This document shows positions 23,986-35,220 of a stretch of 64,000 bases of DNA, piece by piece. Origin of the DNA: Patella vulgata (lineage: Eukaryota > Mollusca > Gastropoda > Patellidae); the NCBI RefSeq assembly GCF_932274485.2, contig NC_065884.2, positions 52,762,546 through 52,826,545 on the forward strand. The letters are read 5' to 3'. The notes beneath the pieces were generated by a model, which ran no database searches, was not told where the DNA came from, and saw only the letters and a program-made list of their open reading frames with translations. Every line of letters begins with the position of its first letter. Position 1 is the stretch's first letter. The position numbers and the translations under genes are program-made.

Positions 23986-24659
23986 GTTCCGGTCACCCAG
24001 GACCTCCTAGTCTTCAACGTAATGAGGGTCTGGGACCGTTGTCAATATTTGACGTAAAGTCCATTGCCCATGCGTAACCGGGAGTTTGGTTTTTAATGTG
24101 GTTGATTACCAGCATCTTTGACCAAGTAAGAGTTGCGCCCCTTCCCGCAATAAAACCCATAATTCTTGCATTAATATAAACAAACATGAATCGTGACATA
24201 CAAATGGCCCATGAGTGTTGAATTATGAGTGTTGGATATTGAACTGGCATGCAATCAAATGGATTTTTTGAAATGGCATTCTTAAATACAGATCAAAATT
24301 AAGTGCAATCAATATTTGATAAAATACTAGAACAGCTTGTTATGGAACTCGAATCTTTATATTTTGGGTTTGCATATGAAGAAAACGACATAGATGGAAT
24401 CTGTAGTATATGCAGGGTTACTTAATACAATTGGGGATACACCAGTAAACAACCCTCTTGGTGTCTTTAAACAAGGAGTTGGTGGTGCGTACATGGGTGT
24501 AAAGTTACCGTTATTAGAGCATCGCAAACACTGCAATATATGTCCATATTCCTGCTTTCATTGATATGGTGCTTTTTAAAATGAAGAGAATTGAATATGA
24601 AATAGCTGCAATGACTGTAATATGACAAGAGGCAAAGAAGGCTAGGCGTTGGGTTTGTT

Positions 24660-25845
24660 TTGCCAAATATTAACAAAATATGGATGTGCCACCGCCCCAA
24701 GGGGTCGGGGCATGCACCAAAATAAATAGTTGCTGTCTTTACGGTATAAGGAATAAATATGCAAAGTTCCAAGATTATCCATTCAGAATTGCAGCCCGCA
24801 GATGATAAATACAAAAGTTGGCCGTGGCTCTGCCCCTGGGGGTTGGATTTGGAACAATATAAATAGGTACCGCCCTGTTATTGAAATGATTGATATGCTG
24901 AATGTGAACAAAATCTGTTAATTATAGCAATCTGTAGAGTATTTACAGACAGAAAAGTGCGTGTGGTAGCACAGCAGACCCCTGGGAGTCAGGACATGTA
25001 CCACAATAAATAGTTGCTATCCTTACAGAAATAAATATGCCAAGTTCCAAGATGATCCATTCAAAATTCCGGCCTGTAGACATAAAATTACAGCCTATCA
25101 TTTACAGATAAAATATTAACCAAAAGTGGGTATGGCACCGCCAAAAGGGTGGGGCGGGAATCATGCACCAAAATCAATAGTTGTCGTCCTTAGGGTATAC
25201 GGAATAAGTATACCAAGTTCCAAAATAATCTTTTCAGAATTGCGGCCTTCGGACGCTAAACACATATATTGGGCGTGGCTCTTCCCCTGGGAGTCGGGAC
25301 ATGCACCAAAATCAATTGTTGCCGCCCTTAGGCTATATCGTGGTCAGGCTATAAGGAATATACCAAGTTCCAGGACGATCCATTAAGAATTGTGGTCTGT
25401 AGACAATACACAGACACACAAAACAACAGGGGTGTGGCTGTCCCTGGGAGGGGGGGGGGGCATTCATTGGGTACAAGGAACAGTTTTTCCAAGTTTCAAA
25501 AGGATCTCTTAAGAATTGTGGCCTGTAGGCGAATCACGGACACACAAAAATTGATTGTGGATCTGTTCCCGGGGTTTGGGCATGCACCAAAAATAATAGA
25601 GGTCATCTTTAGGCCATAAGGAATAAGTATGAAAAGTTTTCAAGGCAATCGATTAAGAATTGCAGCCTGTAGGCGACATAAAAAAAAAGAAAATGGGCGT
25701 GGATGCACCAAAAAGAATAGGGATCATCATTAGGGTATACGGAATAAGTATGTAAAGTTTCAAGACAATCAGTTCAGAATTGCGGCCTGTCGGCGACACG
25801 CACACAGACAGGAGCGACGGCAATATACGTCAACATGACGATAAA
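24660..25845 (-). mobile_element. Tandem repeat element with CATGCACCAAAAT monomers and a hairpin-family right end
   Basis: Seven or so units of about 150-160 bp (GGCGTGG...GGGGCATGCACCAAAAT...AAGTTCCAAGATGATCCATT...GCGGCCTGTAGAC). They end in CAGACAGGAGCGACGGCAAT and ATACGTCAACATG, the terminus of the TATACGCCCACA family. The internal monomer is unrelated to that family. Confidence 0.65.
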
Positions 25846-25853
25846 AACAAATT

Positions 25854-26530
25854 GTGAGAATAACTTTATTTCGCGAGATCTTCAATTGCGGAGAAATTCA
25901 AAAGAGTACAACCAAGCAAATGCAAAATTACTTTAGTACTTTAAATGGCATAAACAGGAAAAGTGTTCTATTGGGGTGCCTGAATTCAATGTATGTAATA
26001 ACATGCCAGAAGATTTTAATGCACATATTTTTAGAGGGTGTGGCTCAGTATGCAATTAAAAGAAATTCTGAAACATTTTATCCTTGAAACAAACTTGAAG
26101 ACTTTTAACTTTGGATATGATGACCTGGACAAACGGCAACACTAATCTTACTCGAAACTTTACATTCTAATGAAAACAGAATTAGGCAAAATGCTAGTCA
26201 AATAATGGTTTTGCTTAAAATTATTCTATTCATACTATATGATTTTTTTGATTGTGAAAATGTTATTATAAAAGCCATGTTGGATCTAATGGAAATTTTT
26301 AACATACTAGTTGCTCCTGCAGTTACACTGGGAAGTGGGAACTTTATGTCACTTAAAAAATTTTATTACTGATCATTTGGAACAGTTTAAGAGAATATTT
26401 CCAAATCTTAATATCATGCTAAAACAAACTAATCACTATGCTACATTTTGTCAATGCTTATTGCAAATAAACAAAACTTTGCTAATTTGCCATTTTCGAT
26501 TGCTGAATCCATTCAGTATTTAGAAAGTAT
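25854..26530 (+). pseudogene. Decayed DNA-transposon-type gene (unassigned family)
   Basis: Several frames in succession carry pieces that read, in order, like one protein family common in animal genomes. There is an MPEDF...EGVAQY segment near 26000-26050 and a DLMEIFNILVAP segment near 26280-26320. A LKNFITDHLEQFKRIFPNLN segment lies near 26350-26420. The pieces are separated by stops and frameshifts, so the gene is dead. I recognise the pattern from memory only and cannot name the superfamily. Confidence 0.4.
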
Positions 26531-27214
26531 AGATTTTCAAAATGATGATTACCATCCTATGTGTTCCAATAAAACAAAACAAGTACGAACCATCCAAACC
26601 ATTAGATAAAATTCGCGACAAACAGTGGTAACAGGTGTCCGGAAGAGTAAACTTACCCTGCCTGTCGTCACACCCGCCATGGCCGCACATCCAAACCATA
26701 AGACAAATCTCGGTAAAATAGCGTAATTAGACAATGGATTATCCCTATGCAAAAAGCACGTGATGAATAGTGTTGACAAATGTAGTATACATAATCAGGA
26801 AGATAATATACTCGTCAATTAAATATATCTAGAATAATAATTTACTAATAAAGTCAATATGACGGCCATAGATCTTTTTAAAGGTTTTTGTAAGTTTAGT
26901 GGGCAAGTATCCCTGTAGTTCACTAGTTAAAGCTTGGATGACAAATGCCTCGACATGTTTGTAAACCTGCTAAGGCTTTGGCAAAAGATGAAGAAAAAAC
27001 TTTTATTTTAAAGGTTCAAGATTTTTACACTATTGATGTTAATGAAATCACATTAGTTCAGATTATGTCATACTCATACATTATAATATATTTCTCACCA
27101 GTCATTTCTGTTATCTCTCTGACAAGGCATAACCGAAGACGGGTGCTTTTAACCGTTTGAGGCAGATACGAAATTGAACTTAAAAATAACAGATTTTGCT
27201 CCTATTAGTCCTAT
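26531..27214. other. No gene seen
   Basis: AT-rich. It contains a GC-richer stretch near 26620-26690 (CACACCCGCCATGGCC) of unknown origin, possibly an old repeat. Confidence 0.4.
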
Positions 27215-27321
27215 TCGACGCAAACTAGGTCATTTCGGGACTACATGATCAATTTTATTTCAATGATTTCGCTTGCAACGTCGACGTCTTTAGCAGTAGC
27301 AGAAAACCGGAGGACCCGGTT
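27215..27321 (-). mobile_element. tRNA-derived SINE, family 1, fragment
   Basis: Only the 3' half (ACAAACTAGGTCATTTCGGG to AAAACCGGAGGACCCGG). Confidence 0.65.
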
Positions 27322-27344
27322 GATTTAAATTAACTGAAATGTAT

Positions 27345-27645
27345 TTAAACAAGCCAATAAATAGATGACACATATTCATTAATGCACATTTATTTTTTTC
27401 AAATATTTTAAGCAATCAAACAAATTATCACCTATACACTAAGTTTGATCACTCTCTATCATATAGAATCAAAGTTATCTTGTCCCAAAGCATCGACCAA
27501 TGCAATTGCTTAGCTTTAGTTCGAAATGTTAATCATTGAACTCAGTCAAGCCATTCACCTAATGAACATCTACATCAAGTTTAAATATTCTACCTCAATT
27601 AAAAGCAGAGTTATGTTCAAAAGTCTTGACCAATCAAATTGCTTT
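27345..27645 (-). mobile_element. GTCCCCCGCC family fragment, reverse orientation
   Basis: Diverged monomers (CCCAAAGCATCGACCAATGC, GAACTCAGTCAAG) with part of the tail-proximal unique region. The inverse head is missing; the copy runs into a hairpin-ended repeat at about 27650. Confidence 0.55.
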
Positions 27646-27649
27646 TTTT

Positions 27650-29088
27650 TTTTACACTATTCGCGTACAAGCGGCGGCCGTTTTGTTCGGCAATTTTGGT
27701 CCGATGTTTACGACATTCGAACTCAACCTTCATTACATTGTAACGGTGGTATAATCAAAAGTTTTATTAAATCGGGTAATAATTGTGACCTCCAGAGGGA
27801 CCACAAGCTAATAAAGGCGATTTTTCGTACAGTCAGGGGCCATAATTCAGGAAGTTACGATCTGATATGCGCAAATATCGAAAGGAACCAATATCTTTAG
27901 GTTATAAATCTACATTTCAAGTTTCATCAAAATCGAATTAAAATTGTGACCTCTACAGTCGTAGCCAAAAGAATAGGACCACGCTTGGAAATGGTTGGAT
28001 TTCTTACATGTAAATTCATTTGATCATATATATGCCACCTGAAGACCGATTTTCACAAATGAGGTATCAGTGAATAAGTTATGTGAAGTATGTTCACTAC
28101 GTATGCACATGAAATAAGTAGAAAGAAACATTTGAGTGATGTACAAAAAGCCAAATCGTGATGCTGCCCCGGGAAGGATTCTCGGAACGGGCAATAGCAA
28201 GAAGATTGTAGGCGAGCAAGAATGCTGTCCATAATGCGGTGAAGAATTTCGACAACTCCGCTTCCTATACGGATGAGAAGAAAAGTGGTCGGCCACCTAA
28301 ACCCTCTGCTTGGGATGATGTTATGATTCGGAGGATCGTTATGAGATCCCCAACGAGTTCTTGTAATACAAAATCGATCTGTACTACTACGAGCGGGGGT
28401 AGAGGTGAGTAACAGTGTAACAGTGATATAATCAAACGGTTTTTTAAATCGGATAAAAATTGTGACCTCTGGAGAGACCACAAGCCCAAAATGCGATTTT
28501 TCGTAAAATCAGGGGCTATAATTCAGGAAGTTACGATCCGATATGCGCTAATATCGAAAGGAACCAAGATCTTTGGGTTATAAACATGCATTTCAAGTAT
28601 CATCAAAATCAGATCAAAATTGTGACCTCTAGAGTGTCCACAAGCTAAAATCGCGATTGTTCGTACCATCAGGGGCCATAATCAACGAAGTTGGGTCCGA
28701 TACATGCCATCTTAGGGAGATAAATCTATATTTCAAGTTTCGTTGAAATCAGATAAAAATTGTGACTTGTAGAGTGTCCACAAACAAATTGTGGACGGAC
28801 GGACGGAGAAACAGGGGCGACGACAATATACGTCCACATGAAAATGTGGCCGTATAAAAATTGCTACCTCTATAGGGTCCACAATCTAAAAACGCAATTT
28901 TTCGTACAATAAGGGGCTATAATCCATGAAATTACGGTCGGATACATGCCAATATCGAAAGGAACCGAGCTTTTAGGGAGATTTCAAGTTTCGTTGAAAT
29001 CGGATAAAAATTGTGACCTGTAGTGTGTCCACAAACAATTGTGGACGGACGGACAGGTGCGACGACAATATACGTTCACATGCTGCTG
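27650..29088 (-). mobile_element. Hairpin-ended repeat elements, two right ends, with a Tc1-like insertion
   Basis: Monomers run from about 27650. A Tc1-like fragment lies at 27956-28400 and a complete right terminus at about 28800-28857. A second, shorter copy follows and ends at 29088 (GACGACAATATACGTTCACA). Confidence 0.6.
27956..28400 (+). mobile_element. Tc1-like transposon fragment with N-terminal transposase helix-turn-helix
   Basis: TA at 27954-27955 is followed by CAGTCGTAGCCAAAAG, a Tc1-type terminal sequence. Near 28170-28372 the plus strand encodes EGFSERAIARRL, one stop codon, then ASKNAVHNAVKNFDNS and SGRPPKPS...MIRRIVMRSP, matching the paired-like helix-turn-helix and GRP hook of Tc1 transposases. 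A second frame just upstream (MYKKPNRDAAPGR) suggests a frameshift. The DDE catalytic region and the right end are absent. The fragment replaces part of a hairpin-ended repeat, which resumes near 28405. Confidence 0.65.
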
Positions 29089-29089
29089 T

Positions 29090-29420
29090 ACGTATTCCAG
29101 AACACACTGTAGAAAATCGTTCTGAGTGGTTTTTGATATGTACGAGGCGTTCTTTCGACCCCTTTCGAAATGTTTCCGGAGTTCAGTGTCAGTTCTGCTG
29201 AAAAATGCCACCACCGCTTTGAAATTTTCATGTTTCGTCGCTGATCATCGTCCTCTTCTAAAGGATTACCATCGTCTCGATGTCCCCGAAGACCGATGCC
29301 TTGACGAACACAGTGCTTCAACATTTTCTGTTGTGTTCTATAACTTGTTGTGATTTGCTCGACAGTATCTGATCTACTCGGGTGAGAGGAACACTTCGCG
29401 TTCGAAGGAAGCCTTGCATT
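29090..29420 (-). pseudogene. Fragment of a hAT-like DUF4371 (ZMYM1-like) transposase gene
   Basis: The minus strand encodes VRQGIGLRGHRDDGNPLEED, the LRGHRDDG motif of DUF4371 proteins (hAT-derived, ZMYM1-like). After a frame change it gives ELRKHFERGRKNASYISKTT and QNDFLQ, matching the next conserved block. Only this segment is present and the frame is broken. It abuts the end of a hairpin-ended repeat at about 29088. Confidence 0.6.
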
Positions 29421-29597
29421 TTATCACAAGAATCTCGGTGGTACTGTAACGCACTGTGTTTTTTTAGGTCAGATATAGCATCTTTCCAATTTCAGTATGG
29501 TGTCGTTATGAACATATTTGATTGTGCGTCTTGATGAGCTGGCATTGAAAACATAGAGCATGCTAAACAATATAGACAATCCCCAATAACCTATGAA

Positions 29598-29879
29598 AGA
29601 GAGAGAAATGGGGTTTAACGTCCACTCAACACAAACTAGGCCATTTCCCGACTAACACATGGTTCAATTTTATTTCAATAATTCGCTTACGCGTAGGGGT
29701 CTTTAGCAGTGGGAGGAAACCGGAGGACCCGGAGAAAAGCCACGAGGTTGGACAGTCGACTCTACTCCTTGTCACGTACAACCGGGGAATCGAAACCCCG
29801 CCAGTTGACTCAATGACAGACCGTATGATACAGCGCAGCGCGCACGTGCTAACCATTTGGCCATCCAACCCACCCCCCG
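29598..29879 (-). mobile_element. tRNA-derived SINE, family 1, full length with target duplication
   Basis: AATAACCTATGAA at 29585-29597 and 29880-29892 flanks it. A tRNA-like head with A- and B-box motifs lies on the right and the GGACGTTAAACCCCATTTC tail on the left. Confidence 0.85.
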
Positions 29880-29987
29880 AATAACCTATGAAGTTATTGT
29901 CATCAAGCCATTGTTGCTGGCAGTGACCAAGCATGGTGCCGCTTGCTCTGCGTTTATCACAGTTTTCCCTGGGAACTTGAAACTTAC

Positions 29988-30110
29988 GTCAGGTTTTCGG
30001 TTCTCAATGAGGAAAGCCACGGTCATCCTGCAGAGGTCGTTTTTCTCCAACTGCAGCCGCCCCTTCGCTGATGCCATGCGTAAGAATTCTTACAGTTGGT
30101 GCCTTTGATT
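29988..30110 (-). CDS. Possible last coding exon of the same unidentified gene
   Basis: A strong acceptor (long T-run then CAG) precedes 30110 and a GTAAGT donor follows 29988. Read in the phase left by the previous block, it gives about 35 codons (SKAPTVRILTHGISEGAAAV...) and a stop near the 3' end. The other frames contain stops early or midway. The block is GC-rich. The assignment is tentative and no family is recognised. Confidence 0.3.
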
Positions 30111-30284
30111 CTGAAAAAAAAAGGAAATTCAAAAGATTAATATTTCACCAACATTTGATAAAATTGACAGAAAGAAAGCATCTATACCATCCTGTTTGGC
30201 GTATAATTCAATGAATAATGTAAGTTAGTGACACATGAGGCATACGTTGAATTCTACGTGAAGTCATATACAATAGATTCATAC

Positions 30285-30355
30285 CTGCAGATCCCAGACG
30301 CACATTTTCCTCAGTTGCCGGAATTGGAGGCGCCGGGGTCATGTCCATGGTCTCT
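30285..30355 (-). CDS. Possible exon of the same unidentified gene
   Basis: It ends at a donor (CTGCAG followed by GTATGA) in phase 1 and encodes MDMTPAPPIPATEENVRLGS. Its TPAPP...ATE pattern resembles the upstream block (PAPPSASTE). A strong acceptor is not seen: a weak one near 30353 would keep the frame, or the ATG at 30346-30348 could be a start codon. Confidence 0.3.
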
Positions 30356-30959
30356 TTATTCTGTTATTTTGCCTCACGAATGTAGATTGGAAGATTTAAT
30401 TTCAAGCGAATTTCGCAGTTCTGTAGGAATTTGCAGCTGGCTTGTGCAGGCAAAAAAGGCGTTTGATTCAGCGTCTGATTTGTCATAGCACCTAGGCCCC
30501 CGTCGGCTTGCCGGTCTTTAAGGTTTCATCCATACCAAACTTAGGCCGCCTGTCTACAGTTAGCTCCGCTTGAGAACAGACACTAAGTTAGTTGACCGAC
30601 ATTTTAAGTCCTAAATCGACGATTTTAGTCGAAACCACTAAGTACAATTTTTAGAAGTATTTATTCTGCTTCCATTTAATGGAATTGAATAGTTTTTTTT
30701 AGTCTTTGTGTGTGTGGCACGTGTGAAATGGAGTAGAAGCGCATTAGAAAACAATATACTAATTTTTGGATTTGGCGGCCATTCAGGACAGTGATTTATT
30801 CTCGAAGTATGAAGTAGATGGATCTCTTGTGTTCAGAATGGATTTCATCTGGACTGTGCATACTATAAATAGACAGTCCAAATTAAACCTATGGCGATGA
30901 AATGAAGAGAAGAATGATGATATTTGAACCAGACTATAGTTGGTCAATATTAAGCTCAC

Positions 30960-31079
30960 CTGATGCATTATTACCCAATTCAGTAGTCGGCTCTTCTTGA
31001 ATAGACGCAACAGCGTATTGACTTTCCGTGGACGCGGATGGCGGGGCGGGATTATCATTAAGTGTGGAACCCGTTTTTG
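30960..31079 (-). CDS. Possible internal exon of an unidentified gene
   Basis: On the minus strand the block is preceded by TATTATTTCAG and followed by GTGAGC. It is 120 bp long, phase 1 at both ends, open throughout and clearly GC-richer than its surroundings. It encodes a proline/threonine/serine-rich stretch (NPAPPSASTESQYAVASIQE). No domain is recognised. It may belong with the blocks at 30285 and 29988. Confidence 0.4.
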
Positions 31080-31388
31080 CTGAAATAATAATAGGACGAG
31101 GAGGTAGAATGTTTATCATCATCAAATTAGTTATAAGTTGACAAACCTGTACAGAGATTTATTCGGTACGGAATGAGAGGAGGCTGGCATGACAATGTCC
31201 AGTCGTTCGGATATAAGTTCTCCCCAAAACAGTATTTCTACTAACATATCTGTAAACCTTTAGTTCAGATTAGATTTGGGGCTAAATTCCTAACAAATAT
31301 TTGAATTGAAACAAAGCATCTATAAATATGTAATTTTCTCACTAAAATAGATATATGGCAAAACCTAAATAATACTGTAAGAAGAGAG

Positions 31389-31985
31389 TGGCAATTATAA
31401 TGAAGAGAAAAAAAAATCATATGGAGTTTAATGCCGAACTGTTCGGTATCAACCGGGATAATGAAGATGTACATACGCCATACATTATGCTGTGGGGGGA
31501 ATTTGGTCCAAGCTGCGATGTTAGGTCTACTATTTCGAATTTCAAGTTCTTTTACGTGCACTCAACGTGTGCACGGAACCTCAGTTTCATATCCCATCCG
31601 GGGGTTGGATGGCTGAATGGTTAGCGTGCGCGCGCTGTATCATAAAGTCTGTCATTGAGTCGACTGGCGTGGTTTCGAATCCCCGGTTGTACGTGACAAG
31701 GAGTAGGGTCACCTGTCCAACCTCGTGGGTTTACTCCGGGTCCTCCGGTTTCCTCCCACTGCTAAAGACCCCTATGCGCAAGCGAATTATTGAAATAAAA
31801 TTAAACCATATGTTAGTCCCGAAGTGGCCTTGTTTCTCCCTCTCTCTCATATCCCATCCGAATAACTAGACACTGCCTATCACAGTCCCACCCCCTTTCT
31901 GCACCACTGGAAAGTTTTAGAAACTGTCTAGGTCAACACGGGGATCAAATCCCGGACCTCCTGATTAGTGAGCCACGGACAAGGG
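31389..31985 (-). mobile_element. tRNA-derived SINE, family 2, split by a family 1 SINE
   Basis: Left part to 31600 and right part from 31861, with CGGGGATCAAATCCCGGACC as the inverse B box near 31943-31962. Confidence 0.65.
31601..31846 (+). mobile_element. tRNA-derived SINE, family 1, inside a family 2 SINE
   Basis: TCATATCCCATCCG at 31587-31600 and 31847-31860. Full head (GGTTGGATGGCTGAATGGTT). It sits in the loop of the palindrome at 31265-32365. Confidence 0.85.
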
Positions 31986-32514
31986 GGAAACCACGCCGGA
32001 GCAGGATCAAACCCTGGACAGTTCGGTAAGTGAGCCAGCCCCTTAACGAGACACTTCGGCTCCCTTGCACACTGAAGATACTTGAATGGAAAACCGGAAT
32101 ACTAACTGTACACGTACAATGCCCCCCCCCCCCCCATGAACTATATAATGTATGACGTATGCTCATCTTCATGATACGCGTTGGTGGAGAACAGTAAGAC
32201 ATTAAATTCCATTTGATTTCTTTTCTCTTCATTACAATGTTGTCACTCCCATTACTATATTATTTAGTTTGGCCCATATCTATTTTAGTGAGAAAACTAA
32301 ATATCTATAGATGCTATGTTTCAATTTAAATATTTGTTAGAACTTTAGCCTCAAATCCTATCTGAAAAAAGATTGAACTTTTATAGGCTCCTGTCTGTAG
32401 TTAAATCCTATTCAGTTTATCGAATATTTTTTTAAAACAAAATACTATTATCAATAATTATTGGTATTGTCCATAAAGGGAGATAACTCCAATTACCAAC
32501 CAGCGGCTGTCAAG

Positions 32515-33435
32515 CAGTATACGCCCACATTTTGCAAGAGATGGATAGAGAACAAGCTAAAAATGCGATTTCTCGAACAATCAGGGGGCCATAATCCAGG
32601 AAGTTAAATTCGGGTATCCGCGATTATCAAAAGGAACCACGATCTTAGTGTGTAATAGTGATATATTCACACGTTTCTTTTTTCAAGATCTTAGTGTGTA
32701 ATGGTGATATATTCACACGTTCTTTTTTTGTTCAATCAAGGGCTATAATTCAGGAAGTTGCGATCCTATATGCGGGAATATTGAGAGGAACCGAGATCTT
32801 TGGGTTATAAACATGCATTTCAAGTTTTATCAAAATCAGATGAAAATTGTGACTTCAGAGGGTCCACAACCCTGATACACAATATTTTGACACTATTTGC
32901 GATCGAGTGGCAGCCATTTTGTCCATAAGTTTTGGTCCGATTTTTACGAAATGCGAACTCAGCCATCCTTAGCGTGTGAGGGTGATATATTGTAAGAGGT
33001 GTTTTAAATCGGATAAAAATTGTGACCTCTATAGGGTCCACAAGCTAAAAACGCGATTTTTCGTACAATCAGGGGCCATAATTCAGGACGTTATGGTCCG
33101 ATATGCGCGAATATCGACAGGAACCGAGAACTGTGGGTTATAAACATACATTTCAAGTTTAAACCAAATCAAATAAAAATTGTGACCTCTATAGTGTTCA
33201 CAAGCTAAAAACGTGATTTTTTGTCCAATCAAGGGCCATAATCCATGAAGTTACAGTCCGATTCATGCCAATATCGAAAGAAACCGAGATCTTTGGGTGA
33301 TAAACCTATATTTCAAGTTTCATTGAAATCGGATCAAAATTGTGACCTGTAGAGTGTTCACAAACAATTGTGGACGGACGGACGGACAGGGGCGACGACA
33401 ATATACGTCCACATGAAAATGTGGGCGTACAAAAA
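32515..33435 (-). mobile_element. TATACGCCCACA hairpin-ended repeat element
   Basis: Starts with ACGCCCACATTTTGCAAG, continues as five monomers, and ends with a GGAC run and the inverse terminus at 33395-33430. A 47-bp internal unit (ATCTTAGTGTGTAATGGTGA) is duplicated near 32640-32725. Confidence 0.65.
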
Positions 33436-33811
33436 TGGATTTAGGCCTACTTGACAATTATCGCAATTTTCAGTCATTGTGCTTGGAACTCTCTGGATTT
33501 GTGTTCCGGGTGTTATAAGCTTTCCAAAAATGTTTAGTTTGTTTATTAGGGAGGACCATGTAGCCGAACTTCACGCCCTAATATTGCTTAGGTTAGCTTA
33601 CCTTTCTTCCGTGAAAACAGGTCCATTAACGTCGGCTGAGATCATTTCTCTGTCATAATTGGAATGGTGGACCGTGCGTTGTCACCGTTTTTTAAGTGAA
33701 GTATTTAAACAAGATTATTATGCTTTCGTTCATCCCTGAAATTCGGGTCGCCCAATACCCTATACACCAATCTGTTTCATAGAGGATTACGAAAGTGTTC
33801 TAATATCTCAA

Positions 33812-34080
33812 GGGGGGTTGGATGGCCGAATGGTTAGCACGCGCGCGCTGTATCATACGGTCTGTCATTGAGTCAACTGGCGGGGTTTCGATTCCCCGGT
33901 TGTACGTGACAAGGAGTAGGGTCGCCTGTCCAGCCTCGTGGGTTTTCTCCGGGTCCTCCGGTTTCCTCACACTGCTAAAGACCCCTACGCTCAAGCGAAT
34001 TATTGAAATAAAATTGAAATATGTGTTAGTCCCGAAATGACCTAGTTTGTGTCGAGTGGATGTTAAACCCCATCTCTCTC
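33812..34080 (+). mobile_element. tRNA-derived SINE, family 1, full length with target duplication
   Basis: TCTAATATCTCAA at 33799-33811 and 34081-34093. Full head and tail with a CT run. Confidence 0.87.
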
Positions 34081-34093
34081 TCTAATATCTCAA

Positions 34094-35220
34094 TCTCCCA
34101 GAGTTGTCTGCCCTTGCAGTACACATGTGGAGATTGCTAATATCTCTGTAAAAGATGACTGCCTTCAACACCTGACGTCACGTCAAGCGAAGTCAATCAT
34201 TGGCCCAATGGCGCGTACATTGTTTACATTTAAGACGTTACTAGTTCGGGCAGAATGGTGCCTTGTACTCGTACACTAAATAGGAAATAATTTTTACCTA
34301 CAAATACTTCAAACGTCTTTATTTATTTTTCTACTACATAAAAAAAAATGTTTTAGAATTTAATTTGTCGGTGGAAAAAGGTTAATATTTGTGACTCATT
34401 GGGTCGCATCGATAATCAGTGATTGTAGCGGCCTAGCGAATATTCACTGCTGATCAGTGTGTCCATACACAGGTGACGGCGACGAGTCCATTTTTGAACC
34501 AGTCAGGCGGGGTTGGAGCGTAGTATAACTCAGCTGATAGAGGCCGGGGATCAACAAAACAACAGATTTCAGAAGCCGAAGATGCTTTGTAGGCATAAAA
34601 GGGCGCAGAATGACACCAGGACACAGGGACCGCCGACTTACGACGGGGATCATTACCATTTTTTAAGTATTTTTGTTCTCCTTTTCCGCAAGAATATATG
34701 GACAAAAAATTGTTAGCGACCGCCAAAAAGAGGGGGGGGGGGCGCACCCGGCGCCTGATGCCTGTCGGTTCTCCTTTCATCATCCGCCAGGAACGAAGCC
34801 TATCGAGACTCTGTATTACACGACCCTGCGTTCTAGATCTCCAGTCCCCCCTCCCCTCAACATTGTCAACCTTGGGGACAATGAGAGTAGCCATATATAT
34901 TGTGAATGTTCTCATCTCATCTCTTGGAAAATGCACTCATTGTCATTCGTATATGTTTGTTTATAAATTGTAGTAAGATCAGGAAGTGCGAACAACCAGT
35001 CATCCCACTTACTCATTTCTTGTTTCAACCACTTTATTGAACTGAATAAAACTGTCGAACTTCCAAGTAGGATCTTCCTTTATAGTTTTATGTAATTTAA
35101 TAACCAGGTCAATCTCTAGAGTGAAAGGAAATTACTGTTTCCTACCATGCTCATGTATAACTTAACAATCGCATAAAATTATTGGGATCATCTGTAATCT
35201 TATAAGAGGTAAATCTCTAT
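34094..35220. other. No confident gene; GC-richer patch at 34440-34900
   Basis: The patch opens frames on both strands (160 codons on the minus strand, 34454-34936). It lacks splice signals, a domain or a codon pattern that I trust. A G-run lies at 34732-34742. Confidence 0.35.

Larger units (their letters stand above)
22791..24659. other. No gene seen
   Basis: About 1.9 kb containing only the repeat right end (23175-23450) and the 148-bp duplication (23692-23985). The rest is unremarkable. Confidence 0.45.
31265..32365. repeat. Long imperfect palindrome with a SINE-bearing loop
   Basis: 31265 to about 31505 matches the reverse complement of about 32130-32365 over some 235 bp at roughly 80% (for example ACTAAAATAGATAT and CTAACAAATATTT in both arms). 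Each arm carries the tail of a GGACGTTAAAC-type SINE in opposite orientation. The loop holds SINE sequence and a C-run at 32122-32135. Confidence 0.7.

Noticed and set aside
26549-26779. 76-codon minus-strand frame in a GC-richer patch
   Set aside because: Probably an old repeat; no domain or splice support.
31567-31700. tRNA gene
   Set aside because: The A- and B-box-like motifs belong to SINE heads; none folds as a complete functional tRNA with an acceptor stem as far as I can see.
34454-34936. 160-codon frame on the minus strand
   Set aside because: Lies in a GC-richer patch open in several frames on both strands. No domain, no splice signals, and the amino-acid make-up looks random.
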